From Henricia sp. BOLD:AAB3569 (lineage: Eukaryota > Echinodermata > Asteroidea > Spinulosida > Echinasteridae), in NCBI GenBank assembly GCA_037783545.1, contig JBBELK010000691.1, forward strand, positions 883,001-947,000: a stretch of 64,000 nt of DNA, given 5' to 3'. Positions within the stretch are counted from its first letter, which is position 1; each line of letters begins with the position of its first letter. Below are positions 21,902-34,028 of this stretch, in pieces. The position numbers and the translations under genes were made by a program. The notes beneath the pieces are model-generated. The model was not told where the DNA came from and did not search any database. It worked only from the letters and a program-made list of their open reading frames with translations.

Positions 21902-24900
21902 AATTGCTCATGAAAACACTCAGAGCTGCGATCCACGTAAGCAGGTGTCCTCAACCGGCATATAGAATGGTTTGAATCGACATTCTCAAGGATGACATGT
22001 ATATCTCAATCGATGAGGTTAAACCATCAAACATTCCAAACCCATTCGGCGTCTGAGATGGTCAATTGTTCAAAGTGGGAAAAAATGTTCCAATGACCGC
22101 ATAAATTTTGTTGTTTACCAACGAGTTAATGACTTAATTTTGTCGTTTCAGTTTTACAAAATTTGCGCATTTTGGGCCGACCAAGAACTGACGATAGCGT
22201 TTCATCCGAAGACTAGTCTGGCTTTTAGGTCATGTAACGTATACTATCCCGTCGCGTGATGGATGGAGCAAATTGGTCAGATCTGGTTCTGTGATGTCGG
22301 TAGTATCTACTATAATACTTGGAGAAATACATACATAACTCCAATAATGTGGCTCGCCACGATCGATAGTGACAAAGGAATACTTCAGAAGTAGCAGGTG
22401 ATTGTATTGTTCTCTTCCTATAGCTCCTGGACGAAGAGAAAATAACAGCGGTTCAAATTTCACAATCGCTCTTTGTACAAGGCGCACCCTTGACCGATTC
22501 CTTGCTAGCGTTTCCGGCCTGACCGGTTGTGACAAACGTAAACTGTCTCCAACCAGTCACTCGAAGAGAAAATTGATGCCTGCGCTGCGTCACGCTGAAC
22601 CATTCTCCGTGAATTTCATTTTATCGATCACCACAAAATAACCATCAAACTCGTTATTGGCACGTATTTGATGGTTAGAAACATCATAAAAAGGCAGGAT
22701 GTACATCAACTTGAACACAACGGTGTTTGGTTGCTGTGTGCTGATCTATACAAGACCTTGGGTTTACGGTCAGTGACTGGCCGAACAGTGGTCACAGCTG
22801 ACCGGACATTATATAGCGTGAAGTCAATCGCCAGGACAACTGGATCTATACAATCGCTGGTATTTCTGAAACGTCTACTGATACAGCGCAGGAAAACAGT
22901 TAAACTGGTTTTCCGTAACCTTGGCAAAACACAAAGCGAGACATTTTCACTTTGTACACTTACCGAGAGCTTTTGAACACCGCTTTAAAAATATTTCACT
23001 AATTTCAGACACAGTAAGAATACATCTGTTCAATGGCATTTTCGTTAAAAAATACACGTGCGCTGATTGGTTGAAGAGTAATGACGCCAGTGACGTCACT
23101 AGGCCTTGACTACGGTCTCCGCATAAAAGGCCGAGGTATTCATTGCACGGGTGTACTACACAATCCCACCAAATTTGGGTGCTTTTATCGACACATTTCA
23201 TCAAATAAGCTGAAAGTGTCAAACCGATTAGCGAAAAAGAGGTTAACAAATACTATGTAGACGATTCAGGGCACAAAAGTTGACCACAAAAGATCCAGTA
23301 CACGATTGGTATCTCGAAAATCAGAAATGTAATTTACAGATTTACACATCTTACACAATATAAACACGATGGTGGTAGAAAACTTCCCCTAAAATGGTTT
23401 TGTCTGAAGTGCTATAGTCTTTGAGAAATGAGTAAGACAATTAATTTTTGTCTCATGATCGAGACGAAAATTCACTTCGCCCAAAAACCACTTCGTACAC
23501 GTAGGCCGTGGTTCAGGGCGAAGTGGTTTGTGGGCGAAATGACTGGAAAGATTTTTTGGACTTTTTCTCAAAAGTTAGACCATGGAGCTATGGTTAGACG
23601 AAGTACGGAGCTGACTTACTCAGGTTGGTTTTAATCGTGCATATCTTCAATTCACACAGGGAGGTAAAACTATTTGTAACGGTTTACCAATCATGTGTTC
23701 TACCTTTAACGACAGGTTAAAGCATTTTGACAGGAACTGCAATTTCAGTCTGAATAAAATGCCGATATCAGAAAAAAAGGAATTTAAATAAGAAAGGCAA
23801 ACAAACAGAAGTGCAATGAATAAAATGTGAACATAAAATAATTGATATAAAATATAGAATTTCCGAGTGTAAACCAATAGAAGTTAAATTAACTTTCAAA
23901 CAAACCGGATATCAAAGAAATATATGTAACTCATCAAACATCACAATACTGTAAACTATGTGTTTATTCTTCCTTTAATGCAACTGTTTGCATGACACAC
24001 TACACCTTTATCAAATATAAACATCATGCATTTTGTACAATTTCAGTTTCAAAAATTGGGTGACTGATAATGCATTTTGTGTAAACAATCGGCCAGAAAA
24101 ATCTTTACCTTATTTTTGACAAACACTCCAGAATTATAACCAAAACAGACATCAAAACTAAAGCATATAGTGCTGGCTTTCTTTGTTTTCTTCACACTGA
24201 ACAAATCTGTTGTAATAAACTTTAGCAATGTTTCAGAAATTCGGAAACAACTGTGGTAATTTAAAAACCATTTACAATTACTTTATTTTCATTAAATATA
24301 TTAATGTCACATGTGGTTTAATGCCGTGTGTTATATCCTGTGTAAAATGCACCGAGAAACTGTCCAAAGTTTCCAACAAAAATGGTGATATCATGAATTT
24401 AATGTCATTAGAAATTGCTTGGAAGTAGAATTGAATGTTTCAGTTAAAGATAAAATATTTAAGAAATCTAAAATTAAAACAAAGTAAACAGAAGAGATAC
24501 ATGTGTACTTTAATAATGGTAGTTGCTGCTTTATACTGAAATACCCCGATATTAACAGACTTTTTGGGTGCTTTATGTACAACATTCAAAATAAACAAAA
24601 TAACATATGTGACCCGATCTGAGAAAAAGTAGCATAAGTCACGTTTTTGCGACTATAAGAAGAAATCTGTGGCAGATCCACGCTCATTAAAATACAAAAA
24701 CAATGTAAATTCCAGGGGAACACAGACATTCCAGGGAGAACACAGACATTCCAGGTGGTATCTGGGCACCGCCAGGAATTTCCATTGTGTTTTGGTATTT
24801 TAATGAGCGTGGATCTGCCACATATTTCTTCTTATGGTTGCGAAAACTCGACCTCATCTGCGTGACTTATGTTACATTTTCTCAGATCGGGTCACATATG

Positions 24901-25698
24901 ATGTCACAATTTAAACTAATCAGCTGACTATTAAATATCAATGAGTTCCAACTACTAAATACTGAAATAATTTCAATTGTTTAAAACATTATTTCATTAT
25001 TCAAATTGCTCTCAGGCAATGGCACTCTGAAAAAAACTAAGTACAAACTTGAGTAGCCAGGAAGACAAGGACTGTTGAAAGTTTCAATTAAAAAAACTCC
25101 ATGTTGTGTTTACTCAACAGGATTGCATATAAACTCATGAACTATAGAGCCGAGAATTAAAAAAATACAGGCTTTTAAAATTAGCCCACTTTAAAAATTC
25201 AATACAAAATTCAGAACTTATAAAATAAATCATAAAACTTCTCACCCCCAAATGTATGACAGTTTTAACCTCTAAGCCAATCAGGCTACAGATCTGGGTC
25301 ACATGGTGTTTTACCTCCAACGACAATCCACAAAATCCATAAAATATTCGTGAACAATCTATGGTGTGAACTGGGACTTCTAGTAACCTTGAACATCGTC
25401 ATACATTTTGTTGGATGAAGTTCTTGAACAAAAGTATGATCGTGTAAATTAGGCTTTAGCATTTCATTTCTCAACTTCCGAAGGTGCCATTACAGCATCT
25501 GTTGGATACTTGATTTAAAATAAAACCATGTCCTTGAAATTACTCACAAGTCTACGGAAAGTGATAAATCCATCTACCTATCATCTTCCATTGATTTGTG
25601 AATTGCAAGCCAAACTTAATTCTGACACGTTCTAAAAAACTAAATAAAATGAAAATAAAAAATAAAAATAAATAAAAAAACAAAAACAATAGAACGAA
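21902..25698. other. intergenic DNA between the ankyrin gene and DEPDC1
   Basis: About 3.8 kb between two genes read on the same (minus) strand. It should hold the DEPDC1 3' UTR on the right and the ankyrin promoter and 5' UTR on the left. From 22230 to 22976 both strands have overlapping open frames of 70-102 codons, none recognisable. A MITE lies at 24604-24900. A small inverted pair around 23460-23545 shares CACTTCGCCCAAAAACCACT. Confidence 0.5.
24604..24900. repeat. 297-bp fold-back MITE
   Basis: The ends are CATATGTGACCCGATCTGAG and CTCAGATCGGGTCACATATG, exact complements. Inner arms pair through GGCAGATCCACGCTCATTAA. The centre repeats ACACAGACATTCCAGG. It is probably in or near the DEPDC1 3' UTR. 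Confidence 0.9.
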
Positions 25699-28600
25699 TC
25701 ACCTGAGAGACTTGAGTTTTGTGAATGACTTGCGGACATTAGTGATTGGTTGTTTGATCTTTGGCTTCTTAGGAAACAACTCTGATTCGCTGGTTGTCGT
25801 CGGTAAACGCCGGGAATAGATTTCGGGGTAGGTCTTCTGGAACTGATGCAAGCAAACAGAAATGTTAAATCAGAAATGCTGTGAACTAAATGCTTCAACA
25901 AAAAAATTAAAAGTAAACACTACATAAGAGTATTGTGGAAGGAATTGTTGAAATAAAAAAAAAAAAGTTTGATTTTAAGATTTTGCTACACAATGCCGCT
26001 ACTTGGTTTAACTTTGTCAGAAGTCATTACACCTGTTTCACACCCATTTCCCATTAGCAATCACACCCACCTGTTTGAGTTTATTTTTCTTGTCTTTGGC
26101 CGACATACGCTGGTCATTGATAATGACCTCTAACAAGTTGGAGATAGCTCGTTGGGAGTGATGCAACTTCTGCGCTTCATATTCTGCCATGCTCACCTTC
26201 TGGCAGTACGAGGGCGCTGTAGCATTTTCATTCTCCGTCCCACTCAGGTATTTAATCTGAAGAGAGAAATAGAGTAGATAAAGACAAGCCTCAATAAGGT
26301 TTTCTGACTGAAATTATACCTTATAAAGAAACCCCCTATATATGTGACCGGCTCCAGCAAAACCCAACACTTGTGATGAAAATTCAAAATTTAAGTTTTG
26401 GTATCAGCTTAGTGTGCATACAAAAAGGTATCTTTTAAAACATGTTTGAGGAAATTATGATAATTTTTGGCGGAGTTATGACCAATTAAAGTATGACAGA
26501 TCAGAAAAAGTGAAATGGAGCTATTGGTCTTTAAAGTTTGACAAACTAGTTGATTATTTAATTTTTTGAGGAATAATAATAATATGAGGAATTTTGAGAC
26601 AGTTCAAACAACAAAACAAATCTTGATTGTATCCCGATGTTGATTCGGCCAAATTTTCAAGTTGGTCCCAGAGGCCATTTTTTAAGGTTGTGGGCCCATA
26701 TCACGTAATGGGAAATGCCGAGAAGCGTCGGGTTTTGCCAGAGTCGGTCACATATTTTCTCACAAGAGAACACAGACTGACAACAGAAACAAAAACTACT
26801 TATGTTGGTTAGCAGTTGGGACGATTATGTTCAACAGATTTTGAACGTCATGTGTGAAGATTCTCACCTGGCCACGACGTAGATAGATAAGACGATCTTC
26901 CACATCGGCTTTCAGTGTCTCAGGCTGAGACAAGACATTGCTGTGGTTGTCCATTAGGTACTCAACGATACGGGATGATAGGGCCTCATCGTAGTCAATC
27001 TCTTCTTGGGAGCAGAGAATTGAACGGCTAAATGTCTCAAGGACCTGGCCAAACAAAAATGAAGGAAAAGGTTTTGTAGTTTTGAGTGCTTTATTTGTAC
27101 TTTTAGGACTTGCATAGATTGGGTAGAATAAGATTTGAGGACTTTCAAAGCTGGGGGACTACTTGGAGGAATGGGGGATGGGCCCGACGAAGGCCCGATC
27201 GATCACTATAAGGAGACCAGAGAGGTGGGAAAAGAAGGTAAATGCAGCGAAGTGCCACCGCAGCATGTGCTCCCACACCTGACCAGACCTGACCTGACTT
27301 TAAAAACAAACAAACAAACACAGTTTCAGTCACCGAGTCCCTTTGGCTGTGTCACTGAGAGAATGATTTTAGCTGGGTGGGTGCCAATCTGTCTGCAACT
27401 CATGGAGTTTTATGATTGACTCGGGGGATTACTTGCCTTTATGTGAATGGTGTCTGTTCATTTCTTTGGTTATTTTTCGTCTGTGTGTGACAAAGTAGGT
27501 GCCGATTTGGAGGGTTAAGATACCTAACAGATCAGTGAGTTTGTGCAGTCTTTAGAATGTCCTCAGCACTATCCAGACTTACCAGCTGTTTTGTAGTCTT
27601 GCAGCTGCTAAGGACGAGGTCTTGGTTACCATCCATCCTGGTCATAAGTTTGAGGAGGAGATGAAGTTTGCGTCTGTTGACAGGAGGCAAAAGGAGACAG
27701 CAAAGCCGGAGGGCTTCCTCGGTGTAAGACTTGTCATCGCTCAGATACAGACCTGGGAGGGATAGAATATCAAGCTCAGAGGAGTCGAGGCTTTCACCAG
27801 AACCTGCAAGTCCTCACAACTACACAAGTCTCAGGCAAGTTACAAAATGTTTAGATGAGATGCACCTGTGGCATTCTTGAGCTACAAATTTACAGGGGCA
27901 CCGTAAGCAAAACACAGTGAACTCTCAAATTCTGAAATGACGATAGCAGAAGAAACTTTTTAATTGAATGATAGATCTTTTGGTTTGCCAAATAAGCTGA
28001 AGTGGAAGATGATGAATGAGAAATGGAAGATGAATAATCATGCTTTAAAATGAAAGAAATCTCATCATTTAAAGGTAGTCTACTTGTTTGGTAATTACCC
28101 TCCAAAAATTTCTGAATTATTATCTTTAAGCTTACTTGTTATCAAGATGGTAATGGTACTAATTCTGTGAAATTATTTCGTCTGAAGTGCCCCCATTCAT
28201 GAGAAAAATTGCAAAATTATGTGAATCTCCAAAGATCGCCTACTTTTGGAGCCATTCATTCATGCACAAAAACCATACTTGGATTTTTCAGGTTTTCTGA
28301 AGTATTACTGCATCTATGTGGCTGAAATTTCTACAATGTAGTTTTCTCGACATAGGCTTTCAATTACCAGTGGAAATCATGTCGTTTTTAACAGTTTACA
28401 AAACAAGTAAACTACCTTTAAAAAGCTCAGGACTGTTACTTGTTAACATTTTGCATGACACACTGTCTTACTTGTTGAACTTTCACTTCTTCTGAGCCCC
28501 TGGGTTCCTGTGAGATTTGGATCCTCAACGGACGCCCTTACATCTGAGACACTGGTACATCGAAGTCCATTGATTTGAGGACAAGAGTCTGAGGTGTTAA

Positions 28601-31600
28601 TTGTGTCGTTTGCTTGTGAAGCGCCGATGTCCGAGAAGGATAGAGTTGCCCGAATGGGAGGGGGATAAGGTGGGCTGACCCTCTGTTTTTTATTTTTCCT
28701 GCCAGTGTTGAGAGCCTCTGGGTTTGGAGGTGTTGCCTTGTCTGCATCTTGGGGGAGATGCATAACCTCTCGTGGATGTACATGTAGGTTTGGCGTTGAG
28801 CCTCGCAGCTGATGACCCAGTGAAGAGGAACTCTTAAAACCATCTCCATCGCCTCCTTTCTTCTTGAAGAGCTTGCTGATTAGCTCAGTTGCCGATCCAA
28901 ACTTCTTGGAAACAAAGAGATTTCGGGTTGAATGGTCTTTTGTGGGCTGGCCTTTTGGGTCCAGTTTCGTTGCATTCCCGATATCATTCATGGAACCAAA
29001 TTTACGGCCACTGTTAGCGGCCAGGTCTTGGTACTGTGTTGGAAAGCCAGAGTTTGGGTTCTTAGAGTTTCCGTCTTTTGCCGTCAAGTTGGAGTCGTTG
29101 CCTGTTTCATACCCTGTCTGGGGTCTCTGAGCGCTCAACGCAGGTCTACTGCCTTCACTGATTATGATTTGTGAAGTGAACTTTCTGGAGCCTTGTAAGA
29201 GGTTTGGCTGCTCTTGATTCGGAGCATGAAGTCTTGATGCAGATGGAAACTTAGGGGTGAGCTCTTGGATTTGAGTGGATGAAGGCCAGTGTCTTGGCTT
29301 TTGATATCTAAGCTGATGATTCTGCCTTAAGGATTCCTGAATGCTTCTCCCTCCTGAACCAATTCTACTTAATACTGGTTCAGGTTGCTGTTTTTCATTA
29401 ATCTTCCCCGAGGGGTCACTCGGAGGAGACACATGAGGTCCTCTCGTTGGTTCTGAGATACATCGCCTCATGCCTTGGGGGTGTGCTTGCAGGTGCCTTC
29501 CTTGACTAATCACAGGTTGCCAGTGTCCAACGTCAGCGTTTCGTCGCATAAAGTTAGCAGCTGACATGCTATTGGAACGATGGATTGGCCGAGGTCCTCG
29601 TTTTGGAATCGGAGTCCCGTTGGAGCTGGGAGTACGTTCTTTTATTCCGAGTCTTTGACCGTGTCCCATATCTACTTTTTGATGTGGAGTTATTCCCTTC
29701 ACGTTGTTGTTCTCCCACCTTCCATCCATCAGCGTGGGTCTTCTCGCATACTCTAGAGGGCGTCCTTTCCCATCAGCCATCTCTGCTATCCGTGTATATC
29801 TTCCCGGCGCCCCAGCCAGTTCAGGCGACAGCCCAAACAGTCCTCCTGACGTCATATTAAGCATGAGATTCTCGACAGACTGAAACGATGCCAGTCCCTG
29901 GATGGTCTCTGGTAGGGGCGTGGCCATCACAGACTCCGCCCCTGGGTGTAGGCCTCTGTCTCTGCGTTCAGCTGTTACTGTTAATGGTGGGGTGAGATCG
30001 TGAAAAGGAGTGTTAGTACATGAGTCAATTGAGCATGAGTAGGGCTGGGCATCAAGGCAGCGAGTATTTTTTAGTGATGGATTATAATCAACGGAAAAAT
30101 AAGCAAGCAAACAAACAAAATAGTAGTATACTTTTTGTTAGCAATGACTAGAACGAAATAGAAACATAAATGCTTTTCATTAAAATGTAAACATTTCTAA
30201 AACAGACTTGAATAATAATAATAATAATAATAATAATAGCAATCTTATGAATATCATTAGTCAATAGTCAGCACAGGGAAATTTTACACAGCAGAAAACG
30301 TAGTGCATAATACGACTCCGTGTTGGATTTAGGAAGTCAAACTTAAAACAAGCATTCTACTTGTAACACGTACTGGACTAACAAAGAATGCCAACACTAA
30401 CCAAAGAAGCAATGTTACTTCTCTGACGAGCAATCTTACCAAATGCTTCCACGATCAAGCTATAGAGGTGGTGTGTGAGTAGAGGTTGGGTTAAGCCCTG
30501 GAAGTAGCTGCTGACTGTTTTAAAGACGTCTCGTTCAAAGCCAGGGTAGTTGGGGAGCTCTGAGTCTGGACTGTTGGGCCCTACAAGCAGAAAGAGAGAG
30601 AGAGAGAGGTGGGATAAGCAAGTATGAGGTCATTCACGTCTTCATGAATACCAAGTGTTGGATTGAGCAGTGTTGGATTGAGCAGTGTTGGTGTTGAGAG
30701 TCTTAGAATAGAGGGGCTGATACATTCAGCTCCTCTCCTTTAACACAAAAGCAACTGTATTACTTTGTATAAAAACATTGTATTTTTATTCACTGAAGAC
30801 TCAATAAATGCATGTACAGAGTGCTGAGGCGGTGTTCGTCCCATACAGTGAGTAAAGGGTTAAGGCCGGTTCATAATTAATGCAAAAGCGAACCTGAATG
30901 CGAATCTGATCTAAATCTGATGCGAAATGTTACGTGGCAAACATTCGCACAAGTTGAAACGAGTTCAACTTTCTGCAAATCTGTGGCACAAAAACTTTGC
31001 TGCGATGTCACATTTGCATTTGCTTTCACTTTTTCAATTGTTCTGTTCGTGCTGAAGACTTGAAGTGCACTTTTTTTTTTCCTGCTGTACAAAAATTCAG
31101 TTTGATTGTTGCAAATATCAGTTCCTTCTCTGATGACAGTGGACATTTTTCATGTTTATTCGTAGTGGAAAGGACGTTTAGGAGATAAGTGGATTTCCTA
31201 TAATTTCCAAAAATCTATTTACAGTTGGCAAGGCATTTCATGGCCGAAAGCACCCAATGGGGCAAATCGTCCTCATCTTTGGGCACGAGTACAACGCCAT
31301 TCTTGCTGACATGAGTGCAGTTGTGGACTATGTGCTTGGGGTTGATAAGGGTCGTGTCAAAAAGGTCATCTAACGTCGTTAACCACAGGAGGCGCTGTAA
31401 TCTGCAGTTGGACAGAGCAAAACAAAATAATAATTTATTAACACAACTAAACATGGGATATAAGAAAAAAATGATATGGCTTGATTGGGATTTAAACCCA
31501 CAACCTCCGACTCTCAAGGCAGATACTCCAACAGAGATATAAATGAGGCACAGTGATATACATGTACTTAATTATCATGGAAATATGGCGGCATGTTGGT

Positions 31601-33786
31601 CACCGAATGCAATACTTTTCAATGTTCGATAAGACCGTTTATCACACTATATAATTAGTGCCCAGGCTCACATACAGACCCTCGCAGAATCTTCTTTTGC
31701 CTTTGTTAGGCCACAGTTTTGTGTCATTATCAACAGAGTTTATCAAAGAGAATTATGCTTTACCTATTCAAAGCGACACTCTTCCAGACATCTTCCCGTT
31801 GTTCCAGTGTCAGCGCCTTCTGTACAAGCCGACACTCCGGTACCTCCCTGCCGACTCCCTCCCTCGCCCCGCACCCAGATGCCTTCCTCTGTCTCATGCC
31901 CTCCTTTTCTTCATCTAAGATGTTGAATGCTGGGTTATCGTAAGATTGGACCTGACTGGCTGGATCCTTGTTGATAGTCTTGAGGGGAGTCCGGACACCG
32001 CGCAGGTTTGATCGACTGCTCAAGGCGGAGCGAAGCTTCTTGATTGGCGACATGGGAACAAATCTGATGGAAAAATAACATGCTTGAAATAAATGGTCTA
32101 CAAAGCAGGAATCTGTGCTTTAATTTTCAGCATTTGAAACATGACGCTGTTTATTTTCAATTCTTCCCGACAACTTTGGAATAACCAAAACCATCGCAAA
32201 TATTGCAATTAACAATTTTAAAAAGTAACAAGAGTATCCACATACAAACCTGTACAAATCAGCGTTATCCTCCAACTTGACAGGGCTAGTCTTAGTTGAT
32301 CCCTTGACCCCTTGTATGACCTTGCTCTGAAGGAACTTGTCCAATAACGACACCGTCTGCGCTCTTGTTACCCAGGGACCGAATCTGTCGCAGTTTCGCA
32401 GGTAATCATGCAGCCAATCGATTGCTTCCGTAGATGTGAAACAGTGATCATGTTGACGACCTCGAATTCCACGGCGGTGGCGTTTTAGTGGCATTCCCTT
32501 ACGGAAATCCTGGCTGATCATGTTCCACTGGTTATGTACAAAACCCAAATAAAAAACTGTTTTAAGCAATTTTTTTAGGCTAGGCCTATATACTAATAAC
32601 ATGAATACACCAGTGTTATTAAGCCTTAACGATGTTATCAATGCATCATAGGATATGACAAATATTGCTGGCAAAGTGTGCATAAAACCTATGAAGTTAT
32701 GAAGCGGAGGTCAAATGACAGCTTCTTTCACTCATTTTTGAGTTCAAGAATGTTGGTAAAACGCAGAACGGTGGAACGGAACGGTTGAACAGTACGGTGG
32801 AAAAGTGGAACGTAACGATGGAAAGCACATGATGTGCAGTCGTAAAAATGTGTGGGCATTCCACCGTTCCGTTCCATATTTTCATTTCACCGTTTCATCC
32901 CACCGTTCCACGTATGGCACGTTCGACGTTCCTACATTCATCCCGTGGTACGCACCATTGATTTGTGTTTGCTTCTGGTTAAAAAATAATAATAATAAAA
33001 TTAAAAAATTGAGAGGAATTATGTGAATATTTTGCCCCATAGGTTTTGTGCATGATGACCTTGAGGGACGTTGGTAAAACGCGGAACGCGGAACGTTCCG
33101 CGAAACGTTCCGCGGAACGCGGAACGGAACGCGGAACGTTAACTGACCATGTGTGGTATTTTCGGAATCAGCGTCGAAGGGCGAGTTCAAAAATACCACT
33201 TTGGACACCGTCCGACCAAAACTTAATACTGGTCAGTTTTTTTCCAAAATGGCCGAAACTGACCATGTGTGGTATTTTCGGAATCGTTCCGCGGAACGTT
33301 CCGCGTTTCGCTGATTCCGAAAATACCACACATGGTCAGTTTCGGCCATTTTGGAAAAAACTGACCAGTATTAAGTTTTGGTCGGACGGTTTCCAAAGTG
33401 GTATTTTTAAACTCGCCTGTCGACGCTGATTCCGAAAATACCACACATGGTCAGTTAACGTTCCGCGTTTCGTTCCGCGTTCCGTTCCGCGTTCCGTTCC
33501 GCGTTCCGTTCCGCGTTCCGTTCCGCGTTCCGTTCCGCGTTCCGCGGAACGTTCCGTTCCGCGTTCCGCGGAACGTTCCGCGGAACGTTCGGCGTTCCGC
33601 GTTTTACCAACGTCCGACCTGGACAAGTTGAGTTGAGGCTTGGCTGGGGTCACTTTTTTTCTTTTTTGAACATGTTGAATCCAGCCATTTTCATGATCTA
33701 ATCATCAGTTAATCGCCTTTCCCAGTAAACCTCACCAATTTTGTGGCCTTAAATGGTGCTCTACTCGGAGAGGACGACTCCATCAT
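25699..33786 (-). CDS. DEPDC1: DEP domain-containing protein 1 (1043 aa)
   Basis: The exons are 33786-33736, 32527-32250, 32063-31764, 31401-31223, 30580-30440, 29977-28472, 27752-27583, 27044-26868, 26256-26071 and 25842-25699 (TGA 25701-25699). Phase is intact at every junction. The N-terminus ([11 protein letters not shown]) and the DEP domain (about 20-108, with [10 protein letters not shown] and [17 protein letters not shown]) match vertebrate DEPDC1A/B. A RhoGAP-like region follows (about 190-316) with the near-invariant [17 protein letters not shown] and [11 protein letters not shown]. The single 1506-bp exon 6 encodes about 500 low-complexity, Ser/Pro/Gly-rich, probably disordered residues, longer than in the human protein (about 811 aa). 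The C-terminus keeps [18 protein letters not shown], a helical region, and the tail [21 protein letters not shown] without its first residues changed in order. Vertebrate DEPDC1 is a mitotic proliferation gene that acts in signalling and transcription. Two ATGs are adjacent at 33786 and 33783, and either could start. Confidence 0.93.
26338..26757. repeat. 420-bp MITE-like element in DEPDC1 intron 8
   Basis: Ends TATATGTGACCGGCTCCAGC and the complement-like GCCAGAGTCGGTCACATATT, with AAAACCCAACAC / CGTCGGGTTTT just inside. The inside is AT-rich and non-coding. Confidence 0.75.
28067..28424. repeat. 357-bp fold-back element in DEPDC1 intron 6
   Basis: Left ATTTAAAGGTAGTCTACTTG and right CAAGTAAACTACCTTTAAA are complementary. 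The inside is AT-rich. It ends 47 bp from the exon 6 donor. Confidence 0.7.
30211..30238. repeat. (AAT)n microsatellite upstream of DEPDC1 exon 6
   Basis: About nine AAT units, in the intron between exons 5 and 6. A (GA)n run of about 12 units lies at 30589-30608, next to the exon 5 acceptor. Confidence 0.85.
30868..31040. repeat. MITE, GCGAAAGCGAA family, copy 3
   Basis: GTTCATAATTAATGCAAAAG followed by CGAA, inner GATGCGAAATGTTACG, and right end CATTTGCATTTGCTTTC. It is related to 8340-8495 and 19289-19470 and lies in a DEPDC1 intron. Confidence 0.55.
32760..32905. repeat. degenerate GGTGGAACGGAAC inverted repeat
   Basis: ACGGTGGAACGGAACGGTTG at the left is mirrored by CCACCGTTCCGTTCCA at about 32860-32877 and by CCCACCGTTCCACGTA further right. 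It is probably an older relative of the GAACGTTC array at 33066-33615 in the same intron. Confidence 0.6.
33066..33615. repeat. 550-bp palindromic element with GAACGTTC / CGTTCCGCGTTC satellite
   Basis: Two inverted arms (33066-33290 and 33300-33615) share GACCATGTGTGGTATTTTCG and its complement, and TTGGTCGGACGG-type pieces. Both outer ends read TTGGTAAAACGCGGAACG or its complement. The right arm carries about six units of a 12-bp satellite (CGTTCCGCGTTC). GGAACGTTCC recurs, a perfect nGAAnnTTCn palindrome. It lies in DEPDC1 intron 1, about 120 bp from exon 1. The long Arg/Glu/Thr or Phe/Arg/Val/Pro open frames here are satellite artefacts. Confidence 0.9.
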
Positions 33787-34028
33787 TGAGCTGAACGCTC
33801 AGTTCCGAGCCGAGCTTTCTGAACTGATACGACACTGTCACAGCAGCAACATCCAGAACTCATTGACAGCAGGACGCCATCTTGTTTCTTTTAAAAAACG
33901 AGCGCTTGTGAGAGCGTCTTTTTGATTGGCTGAAGTCTCCAGTCGACACACTTCACCCATTCAAACTCTTGAGGGCAGTATACCACTTCCACGGGGCGGC
34001 GGCGTGCGAAGCTGCGAAAAGAGCCAAA
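33787..34028. promoter_or_regulatory. bidirectional promoter of DEPDC1 and OSBPL9
   Basis: Only 242 bp separate the two start codons, so both 5' UTRs and both core promoters must lie here or in unseen upstream exons. No TATA box is evident. An NF-Y-type CCAAT site (ATTGG at 33925-33929) and a TTCAAA at 33960-33965 (TTTGAA on the DEPDC1 strand, a match to the cell-cycle CHR element) are present. The right half is GC-rich (GGGGCGGCGGCGTGCGAAGC). Shared regulation is inferred. Confidence 0.6.

Noticed and set aside
33336-33653. Arg/Glu/Thr-rich frame on the minus strand and Phe/Arg/Val/Pro-rich frame on the plus strand
   Set aside because: Both are translations of the 12-bp CGTTCCGCGTTC satellite and its palindromic partner inside DEPDC1 intron 1.
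33743-33925. Plus-strand 60-codon frame upstream of OSBPL9
   Set aside because: It overlaps the complement of DEPDC1 exon 1; the minus-strand frame is the conserved one, and the plus frame is out of phase with OSBPL9.
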